Positions 1-6,999 of a DNA stretch of 13,248 nucleotides are shown here, piece after piece. Source of the stretch: Tannerella sp. (GTDB lineage: Bacteria > Bacteroidota > Bacteroidia > Bacteroidales > Tannerellaceae); the NCBI GenBank assembly GCA_031268395.1, contig JAIRXI010000171.1, forward strand, positions 1-13,248. Direction: 5' to 3'. A program made the translations under genes and the position numbers. Below the pieces are notes generated by a model, which did not search any database, was not told the origin of the DNA, and was given only the letters and a program-made list of their open reading frames with translations. The stretch's first letter is position 1. Every line of letters starts with the position of its first letter.

Positions 1-96
1 GACAAGGCGGTGGATGACTTCGGTTTTATCCACGTACAGGTAACCGTTACTGCGCAAATCCGAAAAGGACTGTATTCCTACTGGTAAATTCTTCAT
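1..96 (-). CDS. AAA-ATPase-like / DUF1703 family protein, N-terminal fragment
   Basis: Only the first 32 codons are inside the window; the frame is open through base 1. The start is the ATG at 94-96 and the peptide begins MKNLPVGIQSFSDLR, followed by a GYLYVDKTE motif. This opening is characteristic of the Bacteroidales AAA-ATPase-like proteins (PF09820) that carry a C-terminal PD-(D/E)XK nuclease-like DUF1703 domain. Those proteins are cytoplasmic, usually 500-600 residues, highly multicopy in this group and without an established function. The Walker motifs would lie beyond the window edge and cannot be checked. The gene follows the sulfatase by 73 bp on the same strand but is probably an unrelated bystander, since this family occurs scattered and independent of glycan loci. 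Confidence 0.85.
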   Translation of the reverse strand, partial: MKNLPVGIQSFSDLRSNGYLYVDKTEVIHRLV

Positions 97-122
97 TTTT
101 CCGTTGATTTATCATTTTCCCA

Positions 123-130
123 CAAAAATA
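123..130 (-). promoter_or_regulatory. Candidate Bacteroides-type -7 element
   Basis: On the minus strand these bases read TATTTTTG, an exact match to the Bacteroides -7 consensus TAnnTTTG, about 26 bases before the start codon of the AAA-ATPase-like gene. I see no TTTG-type -33 box at the normal 19-21 base spacing, so this is a weak call. If real, it would give that gene its own promoter, independent of the sulfatase. Confidence 0.25.
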
Positions 131-169
131 CATATTAATAGTGAACCGGGCGCTAAAAACCGAAAATAA

Positions 170-1663
170 TTATCTCCCTGCCGGATACTTTGACAGTACA
201 TCCGCTATGTGCATCATCATGTCTGTCTTCATCAATTCTCTGACAGAGGCGTATTGCGGGTCATCGTACAGGTTGTTGTATTCTTTGGGGTCATCCGGCA
301 AGCAGTAAAGTTCGCCCCTGTTTTTGTCTCCGTCATTTTTGTCCGTATACAGTATCAGCTTCCACTCTTTCGTGCGCCACATGTAAGCGGGACGTCCGCC
401 CTCGTGAAGTTCACAAAATGAACCGGGCCGGTTTTCCGCGGGATTTAACAGATTGATACCGCTTAATAAAGGCGATTTTTCCACGCCGGCAATCTGCTGG
501 AGAGTAGTATAAACATCCGTCAGTTGAACATTGCGGTCGTCCGATGTTCCCTTTTTCATTTCGCCGACATACGAACCGGAAAGAATCAGAGGCACACGCA
601 CGCTGCTTTCATACAGACAGTATTTGGTAAAACGGTAATGCCGTTCGCCGAGCATCTCGCCGTGATCGGACAGGAATATGATGATGGCATTGTCCAGAAC
701 GCCCTGCGCTTTGAGTTTGCCCAGCACCTGGCGGAAATAATTATCCAGCCATGAGCAGTTGGCATAATATCTCAAAACCGTTCTTTTCCGTTCTTCCGGC
801 GACATTTTTTCAAAAGCTTCCCTCCACGCCCTGTGACGTTCCGCATGAAGATCCGTCTGGTGGTTATTGTTGAAATTTTCCAGCGGAACATCATCCATAT
901 CCGGTATTTCATCGATATCGTACCATTCCTCGAAAGGCTTTGGGACGTTCAGTCCGGCATGAGGCTTGAGGAAAGAGAGGTATAAAAACAGCGGTTTCGA
1001 CCGGTCTATTCCCTTATCAATAAATTCAAGGCATTTTTCCGCCACCCATCCATCGCGGTGATGACGGGGGTCTACCTGCGATGTGCGGCCGACATATCCC
1101 GCCACACTCTCTTCCCCGCCGCCATAGGACGCTACTTCCCTGCGATATTCCATAAGTCCGTCCGGGTCGTCATCATCCTGATAGAAAGCGCCCGTTTCCA
1201 GGCCGACCTCCTTTGCTCCGACATACCTTACTTCAAATCCGCGCGTGGAAATTGTGGCAGCGCTGCCGGTACGTCCCCAGTGCGTTTTACCGAATCCCGC
1301 GGTTTGATATCCGGCCTTGCGGAGCATTTCGGGTAAAGGATCAATCGGGAAAAAGGCATCGGTATAAGTGCGCGAACCGTTACTGAGAACGCCTGTCTGC
1401 AACGGATAAAGTCCCGTCATGAGGCAGAAACGGCTCGGCACGCTCATCGGAGCCTGGCAGACAGCCTGATTAAACACAATGCCCTCTTTAGCCAGACTGT
1501 CAATAGCCGGCGTTTTGACGAGGGGATTCACGACTCCCATGGCATCCCAGCGCTGCTGGTCGGTCATCAGGAAAATGATGTTCGGACGGTCGTCCTGCGC
1601 CTGGACAGATCCCGGGTAGACGATGTAACAGGCAATACCTGTTTTTAAAATTAAATTTCTCAT
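170..1663 (-). CDS. Exported S1-family sulfatase, serine type
   Basis: This 497-residue protein is a type I arylsulfatase-fold enzyme expected to hydrolyse sulfate esters of a glycan in the periplasm. The signature S74-V-P-S-R78 followed by T83-G84 holds the residue converted to formylglycine; because it is serine rather than cysteine, an anaerobic sulfatase-maturating radical-SAM enzyme (anSME) is needed, and none is in the window. Other visible active-site elements are D35-Q36 near the N-terminus, K126/H128 in FGKTHWG, K233/H235 in LKPH, D333-H334 in LSDHGE, and K347. The start at 1661-1663 is chosen because it gives a signal peptide ending SVQAQ and has an AAAAAG stretch just upstream. An in-frame ATG at 1738 would add 25 polar residues and overlap the previous gene. 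The preceding stop lies 47 bp upstream, so cotranscription is likely. Sulfatase subfamily and sulfate position cannot be read from the sequence. Confidence 0.95.
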   Translation of the reverse strand: MRNLILKTGIACYIVYPGSVQAQDDRPNIIFLMTDQQRWDAMGVVNPLVKTPAIDSLAKEGIVFNQAVCQAPMSVPSRFCLMTGLYPLQTGVLSNGSRTYTDAFFPIDPLPEMLRKAGYQTAGFGKTHWGRTGSAATISTRGFEVRYVGAKEVGLETGAFYQDDDDPDGLMEYRREVASYGGGEESVAGYVGRTSQVDPRHHRDGWVAEKCLEFIDKGIDRSKPLFLYLSFLKPHAGLNVPKPFEEWYDIDEIPDMDDVPLENFNNNHQTDLHAERHRAWREAFEKMSPEERKRTVLRYYANCSWLDNYFRQVLGKLKAQGVLDNAIIIFLSDHGEMLGERHYRFTKYCLYESSVRVPLILSGSYVGEMKKGTSDDRNVQLTDVYTTLQQIAGVEKSPLLSGINLLNPAENRPGSFCELHEGGRPAYMWRTKEWKLILYTDKNDGDKNRGELYCLPDDPKEYNNLYDDPQYASVRELMKTDMMMHIADVLSKYPAGR

Positions 1664-1710
1664 ATTGTAACTTTTTGATGTTTTAAAAGGACAAATATGG
1701 GAAAATAAAT

Positions 1711-4700
1711 TTACTTTTCCATCAGTTGCCTGGGCCAAATCATGTTTCGGCTGGCTTTGAGCGCATTGCCGAAAGATTCGTTTGCCCGGGTTTTATCGCC
1801 TTCGGCATAGTGAATCAGGCCCTGCAGGTAGAAGATTTGTGCCAGCCGCTGGGATTGCGAGCCGTCTTCGCCGAACTTGGAATATTCATCGACCAGGCTG
1901 CCGCTTTGCAACTGTTCGTCCGCATATTTCCGGCAGGCTTCGATCAGCTCGCGGGCAGCGGACGGGTTCTCCAGTTGCCGGTAAGCCATGGCCCGGTAAA
2001 TATCCCGTTCGGAGCGGAAAGCTCGCTGACTGCCCCGCGGACCGGCCGACGCCTTTTCGAAACATTCGCCGGCTTTCACCCGGTCGCCTTTAGCGGCGTA
2101 TGCCAGTCCCATGTAATAGTAAGTCTTGGCGCGGGAGCCGTCGTTGTCCGGGCGTCCGACTTCCAGGTTGTCGGGATATGTGTCGGCTATGGCATATTCC
2201 TGGATGGCGGCGTCGTATTTTTTGGCGGCGGCCAGTTTCAAACCTTTCAGCAGGTGGGCGTCCACAAAGATGTCGCGCACCTCGCCACCGCCTTCCCATA
2301 CATGGAAATGACGGGTGTCCATGATGCGGATCGCCCTGTCGTATTCGCCCGTTTCGTTGTACAGGCTCAGCAGGCGGATGACGGCGTCGTCGTGCATCAT
2401 CACCGTTTTCAGGTTTTTCCGCATCAGCGCCAGACGTTCGCGGGCAGGTTTGCCTGTCTTTTCATACAACTGGTCGATTTCGGTAAATACCTTCGGATTA
2501 CCGGGGTCCGCGCGGATCGCATTTTCATACTGCGCTACCGCCTGTTCCGTCTCTCCCGCCCGGTTGTAGGCGAATCCGAGGTTACGGTGCGCCAGCCCGA
2601 AAGCGTCGTCCAGACGGGCGGATTCTTCCCACGCTTCGATGCCCCCGTCCTTTTGTCCGAGATAATACAGCAGGTTACCGAGATAGAAGAATCCCTTAGC
2701 GTCGGTTGGATTTTCAGCGACAGCCGTTTTCAGCAGGTCTATTTCCTCCAGACGGAAAGGGAAACAGTAATCGGAGGGCTGTGCGGCTGCCTGCTGCCAG
2801 TAACCCCGCGCCGCCGGCCGGTCTCCTTTGAGGAAAGCATAATATCCGGCATAATAATACGTCAGCGGGAAATCCGCGTATGGTTCGCCGGCCGCGATGG
2901 CCTCCCCGAGCAGCGCCAGCGCCTCGTCGTATGCACCGAGGTTTCCATAATCCGTAGCCATTTCGAGCAGCTCCTGCAGCCGGACGATGCCGTCGCCGCG
3001 CGAATCGTCGGCCCCGGCAAGGAACCCGGCGCCATTGCCGGACAGCATGGACGTTTCCGCCTCCGCCCAGTAATCCAGCGGGTCTATTGCGAACACCGTT
3101 TCGAGCAAAGCGGCAGCTTCGGCCGTTTTACCCAGCTTACGGAGGAGCAGGGCTTTCACGGTGAGCGCTTTTGTGTTCCGCACGTTGACATTCAGCGATG
3201 CGTCAATCAATTTCAGCGCTTCGGCATAATCTCCCTGTATGGATGCTATCTGTGCAAGGGCGAAATACGCCGGTGACTGAAAAGTTGGATACCAGGTCGC
3301 TTTCCAGTAGGCATCGGCGGCTTCCCGCAGGCGTCCCTGCAGCTGGCAGACGACACCCAGGTTGTAGTATGCTTCCGGGTCTTTGACGGTGGTATAGTTT
3401 TTTGTTTCGCGCTCAATGGCTTTCCGCAGATGCTCTTCGGCAAGCGCCCATTCACCCTGACGGGCATAACGGATACCCACAACGGTGTTCACCCTCGAAT
3501 CGGACGGGTCGCGTTTCAGCGCTTCGTGATAGAACTCCATCGGATCCAGCCGCGCATTGTGGAACTGCTCGATACGCAGTCCTGCCTGATACAGTTCTTC
3601 CACGGTCCGGTATTCACCGGCCGGCCGGACCTGTTCGACTACCTCCGGCATCGGCTTGTCCTCCTGTTTTACGGGTTGGTAGGCAACCAGTTCTTTGCCG
3701 TCGGCGTCGTACAGCGCGGCCTTCAGGCTGTAGTCGCCGGTTGCGGCGGGGATATCAATCTCTCCGGTAAACGGGCGGGCGGGGTCGATGTCGATGGTCT
3801 GTTCGAAAATCGTCCGTTCGCCGTCTTTCAGCAGAGCTTTTGCGTTTTTGAAAACGGCCGTGGCATTGAATCCGAGAAAAACCTTGCCGGCGGCAAGCCG
3901 TTCGAGATTGACGGCAGCGTCGCGGCTGGCATATTTCACGTCGCGGATTTCCCGAATCGGGTACCACGTCTGGCTGAACTCGCGTATCTCGCCCGGCCCT
4001 ATCCAGCTGTAATCCGGCTGGTTGTCGGAGAAGGCGCCCACCATCAGTTCCAGGTAATGGCCGTCGTTGTCCGACAGCATTTTGTTCCACATCTCGCCGC
4101 CGGGGTTGTTGCCCCAAAGAAAGAATTTCTTGCCGTTGACGATGTGATGATTGGCCACATGCGCCGTCCCGGCCTGTTTCCCGTGGTCGTAACCGGCGAA
4201 GAAGTCATCCTCGAAGTTCCATGCGAAGATAGACCGCGAGCTTGCCGTAAAATTCTTCCACCAGCCCAGCTCTTCCGTTTCGCCCGATCCGCGGACAATT
4301 TCGCCCGTCGGCCAGGTCGTGAAGGCCACTTTGGAATGGTCCGTACCGAACTGCGTCGAAGGCGGGAAAAGCACTTCGTAGTCCGGGCCGCAGTGCACGG
4401 ATACGTTCGCCCAGAAAAGCATGGACTGGATGAACGGACTGCGGTTCATGATTCTTACTTTCGCCTCGACAAACGAGCGGCCGGGGTAGAGCGTCACGCC
4501 GATCGACCATTTGAAGCGGTGGCGCAGTTCGGTTTCGCCCACCCAGACCGTTTTGCTCCCGTCGGCGTTTTCCTCCGTCCGGTAGTCGACATCCATGAAA
4601 CTCGACGGCCGGTGATGATGCGGGAAATTCCATTCCACGCCTCCCGAAAGCCACGCACCCAGCATACCTATCAGCGCCGGTTTGATACCCGTCTGACGGT

Positions 4701-5037
4701 AAAAAAACTCGTAGTTGTTCGTCTTGTCCGTCGCCGAGAAAATCCGTCCGCCCAGTTCGGGTACGACGCAGACTTTCACGTAATCGTTCTCGACATATAA
4801 GGCCTCGTATGCCCTGTCTGTTTTGTTGTCCGTCAGGATATCGATCAGAGGATACGGATAAATATGCCCCTGTGCACCCTGATAGGTGCGTCCCGTGAAA
4901 AAAATCGGATTCGTGTCGGGCGCACCCGTCAGGTAGGCAGGCAACACCAAAGGTTCCCTGTCGAGCTTTACGCCTTGTGCCGGAATGGAACTTATACCTG
5001 CGTTCCATAGCAGGAGGATGAAAAGAAGTCGTTTCAT
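1711..5037 (-). CDS. Exported DUF5107 domain protein with long TPR array
   Basis: This 1108-residue protein has a signal peptide (MKRLLFILLL, cleavage probably after IPAQ near residue 21). Residues about 35-365 match the DUF5107 type: VPELGGRIF at 92-100, an SGGVEW-NFP-HHH-RP block at 131-144 and several aromatic-rich segments. I read this as a galactose-mutarotase-like beta-sandwich, which would fit a carbohydrate-active role. A small beta-rich linker (about 375-455) follows, then tetratricopeptide repeats from about 500 to the C-terminus, with units such as YYNLGVVCQLQGRLREAADA and YFALAQIASIQGDYAEAL. TPRs usually bind protein partners or build scaffolds. I know of no activity I can state with confidence for this architecture. 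It sits between susD and the sulfatase, so it is probably a periplasmic glycan-processing or glycan-binding component. The A-rich leader directly before the ATG at 5035-5037 suits Bacteroidota initiation. Confidence 0.88.
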   Translation of the reverse strand: MKRLLFILLLWNAGISSIPAQGVKLDREPLVLPAYLTGAPDTNPIFFTGRTYQGAQGHIYPYPLIDILTDNKTDRAYEALYVENDYVKVCVVPELGGRIFSATDKTNNYEFFYRQTGIKPALIGMLGAWLSGGVEWNFPHHHRPSSFMDVDYRTEENADGSKTVWVGETELRHRFKWSIGVTLYPGRSFVEAKVRIMNRSPFIQSMLFWANVSVHCGPDYEVLFPPSTQFGTDHSKVAFTTWPTGEIVRGSGETEELGWWKNFTASSRSIFAWNFEDDFFAGYDHGKQAGTAHVANHHIVNGKKFFLWGNNPGGEMWNKMLSDNDGHYLELMVGAFSDNQPDYSWIGPGEIREFSQTWYPIREIRDVKYASRDAAVNLERLAAGKVFLGFNATAVFKNAKALLKDGERTIFEQTIDIDPARPFTGEIDIPAATGDYSLKAALYDADGKELVAYQPVKQEDKPMPEVVEQVRPAGEYRTVEELYQAGLRIEQFHNARLDPMEFYHEALKRDPSDSRVNTVVGIRYARQGEWALAEEHLRKAIERETKNYTTVKDPEAYYNLGVVCQLQGRLREAADAYWKATWYPTFQSPAYFALAQIASIQGDYAEALKLIDASLNVNVRNTKALTVKALLLRKLGKTAEAAALLETVFAIDPLDYWAEAETSMLSGNGAGFLAGADDSRGDGIVRLQELLEMATDYGNLGAYDEALALLGEAIAAGEPYADFPLTYYYAGYYAFLKGDRPAARGYWQQAAAQPSDYCFPFRLEEIDLLKTAVAENPTDAKGFFYLGNLLYYLGQKDGGIEAWEESARLDDAFGLAHRNLGFAYNRAGETEQAVAQYENAIRADPGNPKVFTEIDQLYEKTGKPARERLALMRKNLKTVMMHDDAVIRLLSLYNETGEYDRAIRIMDTRHFHVWEGGGEVRDIFVDAHLLKGLKLAAAKKYDAAIQEYAIADTYPDNLEVGRPDNDGSRAKTYYYMGLAYAAKGDRVKAGECFEKASAGPRGSQRAFRSERDIYRAMAYRQLENPSAARELIEACRKYADEQLQSGSLVDEYSKFGEDGSQSQRLAQIFYLQGLIHYAEGDKTRANESFGNALKASRNMIWPRQLMEK

Positions 5038-5128
5038 TTTTTTTAAATTTAATCTGTGAATAATGAATAAACGGTTATACTACATTATTAATTATATGGT
5101 AAAACTATTTTTTTTTGACAGACAAAGA

Positions 5129-5200
5129 GGCTGTCTGAAAATAACCATATCATTTCTTTAGCCGGGTCCCGTCATTACATCGTTTATTTTCAGACAAGGC
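5129..5200. repeat. Inverted repeat, 13-bp arms with 39-nt loop
   Basis: TGTCTGAAAATAA at 5132-5144 is matched perfectly by its reverse complement at 5184-5196. Flanking GGC (5129-5131) and GCC (5199-5201) can extend the stem after a short bulge. It is the third stem-loop downstream of susD and the nearest to the DUF5107 gene. GGCTGTCTGAAAA-type arms recall intergenic repeats I associate with Bacteroidales. It could be a terminator-like structure or an RNA-stability element; there is no clean U-tract on the minus-strand side. Confidence 0.6.
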
Positions 5201-5222
5201 CAAACTTCCCACAGAAAATGGA

Positions 5223-5265
5223 GTTATCTCAAAAGCCGGTATCCCGCCGGAACTTTTGAGACAAC
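5223..5265 (-). terminator. Stem-loop downstream of susD, second of three
   Basis: Arms GTTATCTCAAAAG (5223-5235) and CTTTTGAGACAAC (5253-5265) pair, and inner CCGG blocks (5236-5239, 5247-5250) lengthen the stem after a two-base bulge. In minus-strand RNA the single imperfection is a G-U wobble, whereas in plus-strand RNA it is an A-C mismatch, so the structure favours the minus-strand transcript, the one the surrounding genes make. No run of U follows closely, so it may attenuate or protect an RNA end rather than be a classical intrinsic terminator. Confidence 0.5.
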
Positions 5266-5283
5266 CCCAACTTCCATGAGGTG

Positions 5284-5323
5284 ATCCGGGCCTGAACGTT
5301 TAAGACAAACGTCAGGCCCGGAT
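5284..5323. terminator. GC-rich stem-loop immediately after susD
   Basis: An 18-base arm (5284-5301) and a 17-base arm (5307-5323) pair with one bulged base around the loop AAGAC. The core is ATCCGGGCCTGA / TCAGGCCCGGAT. It begins two bases past the SusD stop codon. The T-run (TTTTT, 5323-5327) follows the hairpin on the plus strand; on the minus strand the hairpin is preceded by A's and followed by CACCTC. It therefore looks like a terminator for plus-strand readthrough, or a 3'-end stabiliser for the susCD message. Confidence 0.6.
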
Positions 5324-5325
5324 TT

Positions 5326-6969
5326 TTATCTCAGACCACCTAACCTGGCGGTTATTTCCTCATTTATGCGTCCCAACTCCGGGTTCAGTAACGCATCCGT
5401 AGACGGATAGGGCGCGTACATTCGGATGTCGTCCCATGTACCGGTCACCTCTACTTTTTCTTTCCGGAAGACGCCGGGAGCTACTTCGATTTCAGGATTC
5501 AGTTTCCTGAACTCGAAATGATCCTTGACGCGGAACATCCGGAACATGTCGTGATGACGCGGCGCCAGACTGCCCCACAGGTATCCGGCAATTTCCCAGC
5601 CATGTTCGTCGTAGGCGGCTTCCGCCAGCCCTTCGGGCGAGAGGCTACCGGACGCAATCGGTTCCAGCCCGGCTCTTGTGCGCACCCTGTTCAGCGCTTC
5701 GTAGGCGAACGGGTCGTTTCCTCCGGAACGGCCGACGGCTTCGGCATACCAGCAGTACACTTCCGAGAGACGGATGGTTTTGTGAGATTTCTCGCCGGTA
5801 TAACCGCCGCCCTGACTGTTTCCCTTAGTATAGTCAAATTCGGTTCCGCGGGCGCCCTCGCAGGCTGCCAGATACCAGGGATTGCATACCACGCGGCCGC
5901 TCGACGTCCCGTAATTGGGATCCCACCACCAGTCCTGCAGCTCGCCTCTGAGCAGCGTTTTGGGAGCAAAAGTGGCTTCTTTGCGGGGCCCTTCGGGGAA
6001 GTTTTTCCAAAACTTGATTTCCGCACCCGAATCGTGCCATCCGCTTCCGTCTATATCTTCGATGATGTCGCAAAAGGTAGACATCGCCGACTGCGTGGTG
6101 AGATTGTAATAGGTCGCCAGCAGCACTTCCGTGTTCTTGTAGTTATATTCCCATGAATATACTTTCCTGTATTCGTCGAGCAACTGATAGTAATAGTCTC
6201 CCCGGTCGGAAGCGTCGATCACTTCCTTTGCCTTGCTTGCGGCCTGTGCATAATATTCGGTCTTGTGACACGGCCAGCCTGCATAGGAAAGATAAACGTA
6301 GGCCAGCGTAGCTTTGGCGGCGCCCTGGCTGACGGCGATATTCATTCCTCCCTGCGCGTATGGTGCGCTTGTCCACTGAACAGGCAAGTCCGCTTCGGCG
6401 ATTTTCAGGTCGTTGATAGCCTGCTCCATTATTTCTTCAGGCGAGGAAAGCGGCGCCTCGTAATTCATTTCATCCTCCAGGATAATAGGCACCTTTTCCC
6501 AGCAGCGGGACAGCTGAAAATAACAGAATCCCCTCCAGTAGGCAGCCTGGGCAATCGTTGTTTTTACTCTCCCGTTAATGCGCTCATCGTCGCCGGTGAG
6601 CTTGTCGGCATGATTGATAATGTAATTGGCCGCTTTGATTACCCGATAAGCAAGCCTCCACGAAATGGCCAGACGGTTGCTGTTCTCAGTGACCTGACTG
6701 CGGTCAAACTCCCTGAAATCTTCCTTGTTACTGGCCGGGTGGGTCGTAAGATCGTCACCCGCCCACATGTGAACCTGCCCTTCGTTTGTTGCCTGACGAT
6801 TTGCCACCTGTTTGTACAGAGCGTTCAATGCAAGATCCAGATCACTTTCAGATCCGAAGAAAGTGGTTTGAGCCAGCTGCCCCTTTGGATCTTCCTCGAG
6901 AAATTCGCTACAGGAAAATGTTGATAAAACCAGCAATGCGGTTATGATGGACATATATAAAGTTTTCAT
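5326..6969 (-). CDS. RagB/SusD-family surface glycan-binding lipoprotein
   Basis: The product is 547 residues, normal for SusD proteins. It opens with a lipoprotein signal, MKTLYMSIIT then LSTFS-C20, followed by acidic residues (SEFLEED) that fit export to the cell surface. The N-terminal FLEEDPKGQL block is the usual SusD start, and the early helices contain the TPR-like segments of the family (WRLAYRVIKAANYIINHA; AAYWRGFCYFQLSR). The C-terminal part has SEVYCWYAEA and ALNRVRTRAGLEP, and ends in YPSTDALLNPELGR, typical of the family. It would form a hinged lid on the SusC barrel and bind the substrate at the outer surface. The gene starts 30 bp after susC ends, so the two are clearly cotranscribed. 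Glycan specificity cannot be inferred from the sequence alone. Confidence 0.96.
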   Translation of the reverse strand: MKTLYMSIITALLVLSTFSCSEFLEEDPKGQLAQTTFFGSESDLDLALNALYKQVANRQATNEGQVHMWAGDDLTTHPASNKEDFREFDRSQVTENSNRLAISWRLAYRVIKAANYIINHADKLTGDDERINGRVKTTIAQAAYWRGFCYFQLSRCWEKVPIILEDEMNYEAPLSSPEEIMEQAINDLKIAEADLPVQWTSAPYAQGGMNIAVSQGAAKATLAYVYLSYAGWPCHKTEYYAQAASKAKEVIDASDRGDYYYQLLDEYRKVYSWEYNYKNTEVLLATYYNLTTQSAMSTFCDIIEDIDGSGWHDSGAEIKFWKNFPEGPRKEATFAPKTLLRGELQDWWWDPNYGTSSGRVVCNPWYLAACEGARGTEFDYTKGNSQGGGYTGEKSHKTIRLSEVYCWYAEAVGRSGGNDPFAYEALNRVRTRAGLEPIASGSLSPEGLAEAAYDEHGWEIAGYLWGSLAPRHHDMFRMFRVKDHFEFRKLNPEIEVAPGVFRKEKVEVTGTWDDIRMYAPYPSTDALLNPELGRINEEITARLGGLR

Positions 6970-6999
6970 TTCTATTTAACTTTTTTAAATGTTAGACAA

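Noticed and set aside
97..169. A terminator after the sulfatase
   Set aside because: The GCGCCCGG and TTTTT stretches do not form a convincing stem followed by a U-tract.
1664..1738. A longer sulfatase start at 1738 overlapping the end of the DUF5107 gene
   Set aside because: It would put 25 polar residues in front of a credible signal peptide. The ATG at 1661-1663 has a better upstream A-rich site and gives normal exported sulfatase architecture.
1726..3276. A 516-codon open frame on the plus strand opposite the TPR part of the DUF5107 gene
   Set aside because: The minus-strand frame has a signal peptide, family motifs and TPR repeats. The plus-strand translation has no recognisable domain and results from the GC-rich codon pattern of the real gene.
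3430..4800. A 456-codon plus-strand open frame opposite the DUF5107 domain
   Set aside because: It is antisense to a clearly conserved domain, has low-complexity composition and no family motif. Length alone is explained by the codon bias of the opposite strand.
5038..5128. A Bacteroides-type promoter directly upstream of the DUF5107 gene
   Set aside because: The nearest match (TAGTTTTA on the minus strand) misses the final G and has a TTTG only 15 bases upstream, outside the usual 19-21 spacing.
6265..6924. A 219-codon plus-strand open frame opposite susD
   Set aside because: It is fully antisense to the lipoprotein signal and conserved SusD N-terminus, with no motif of its own.
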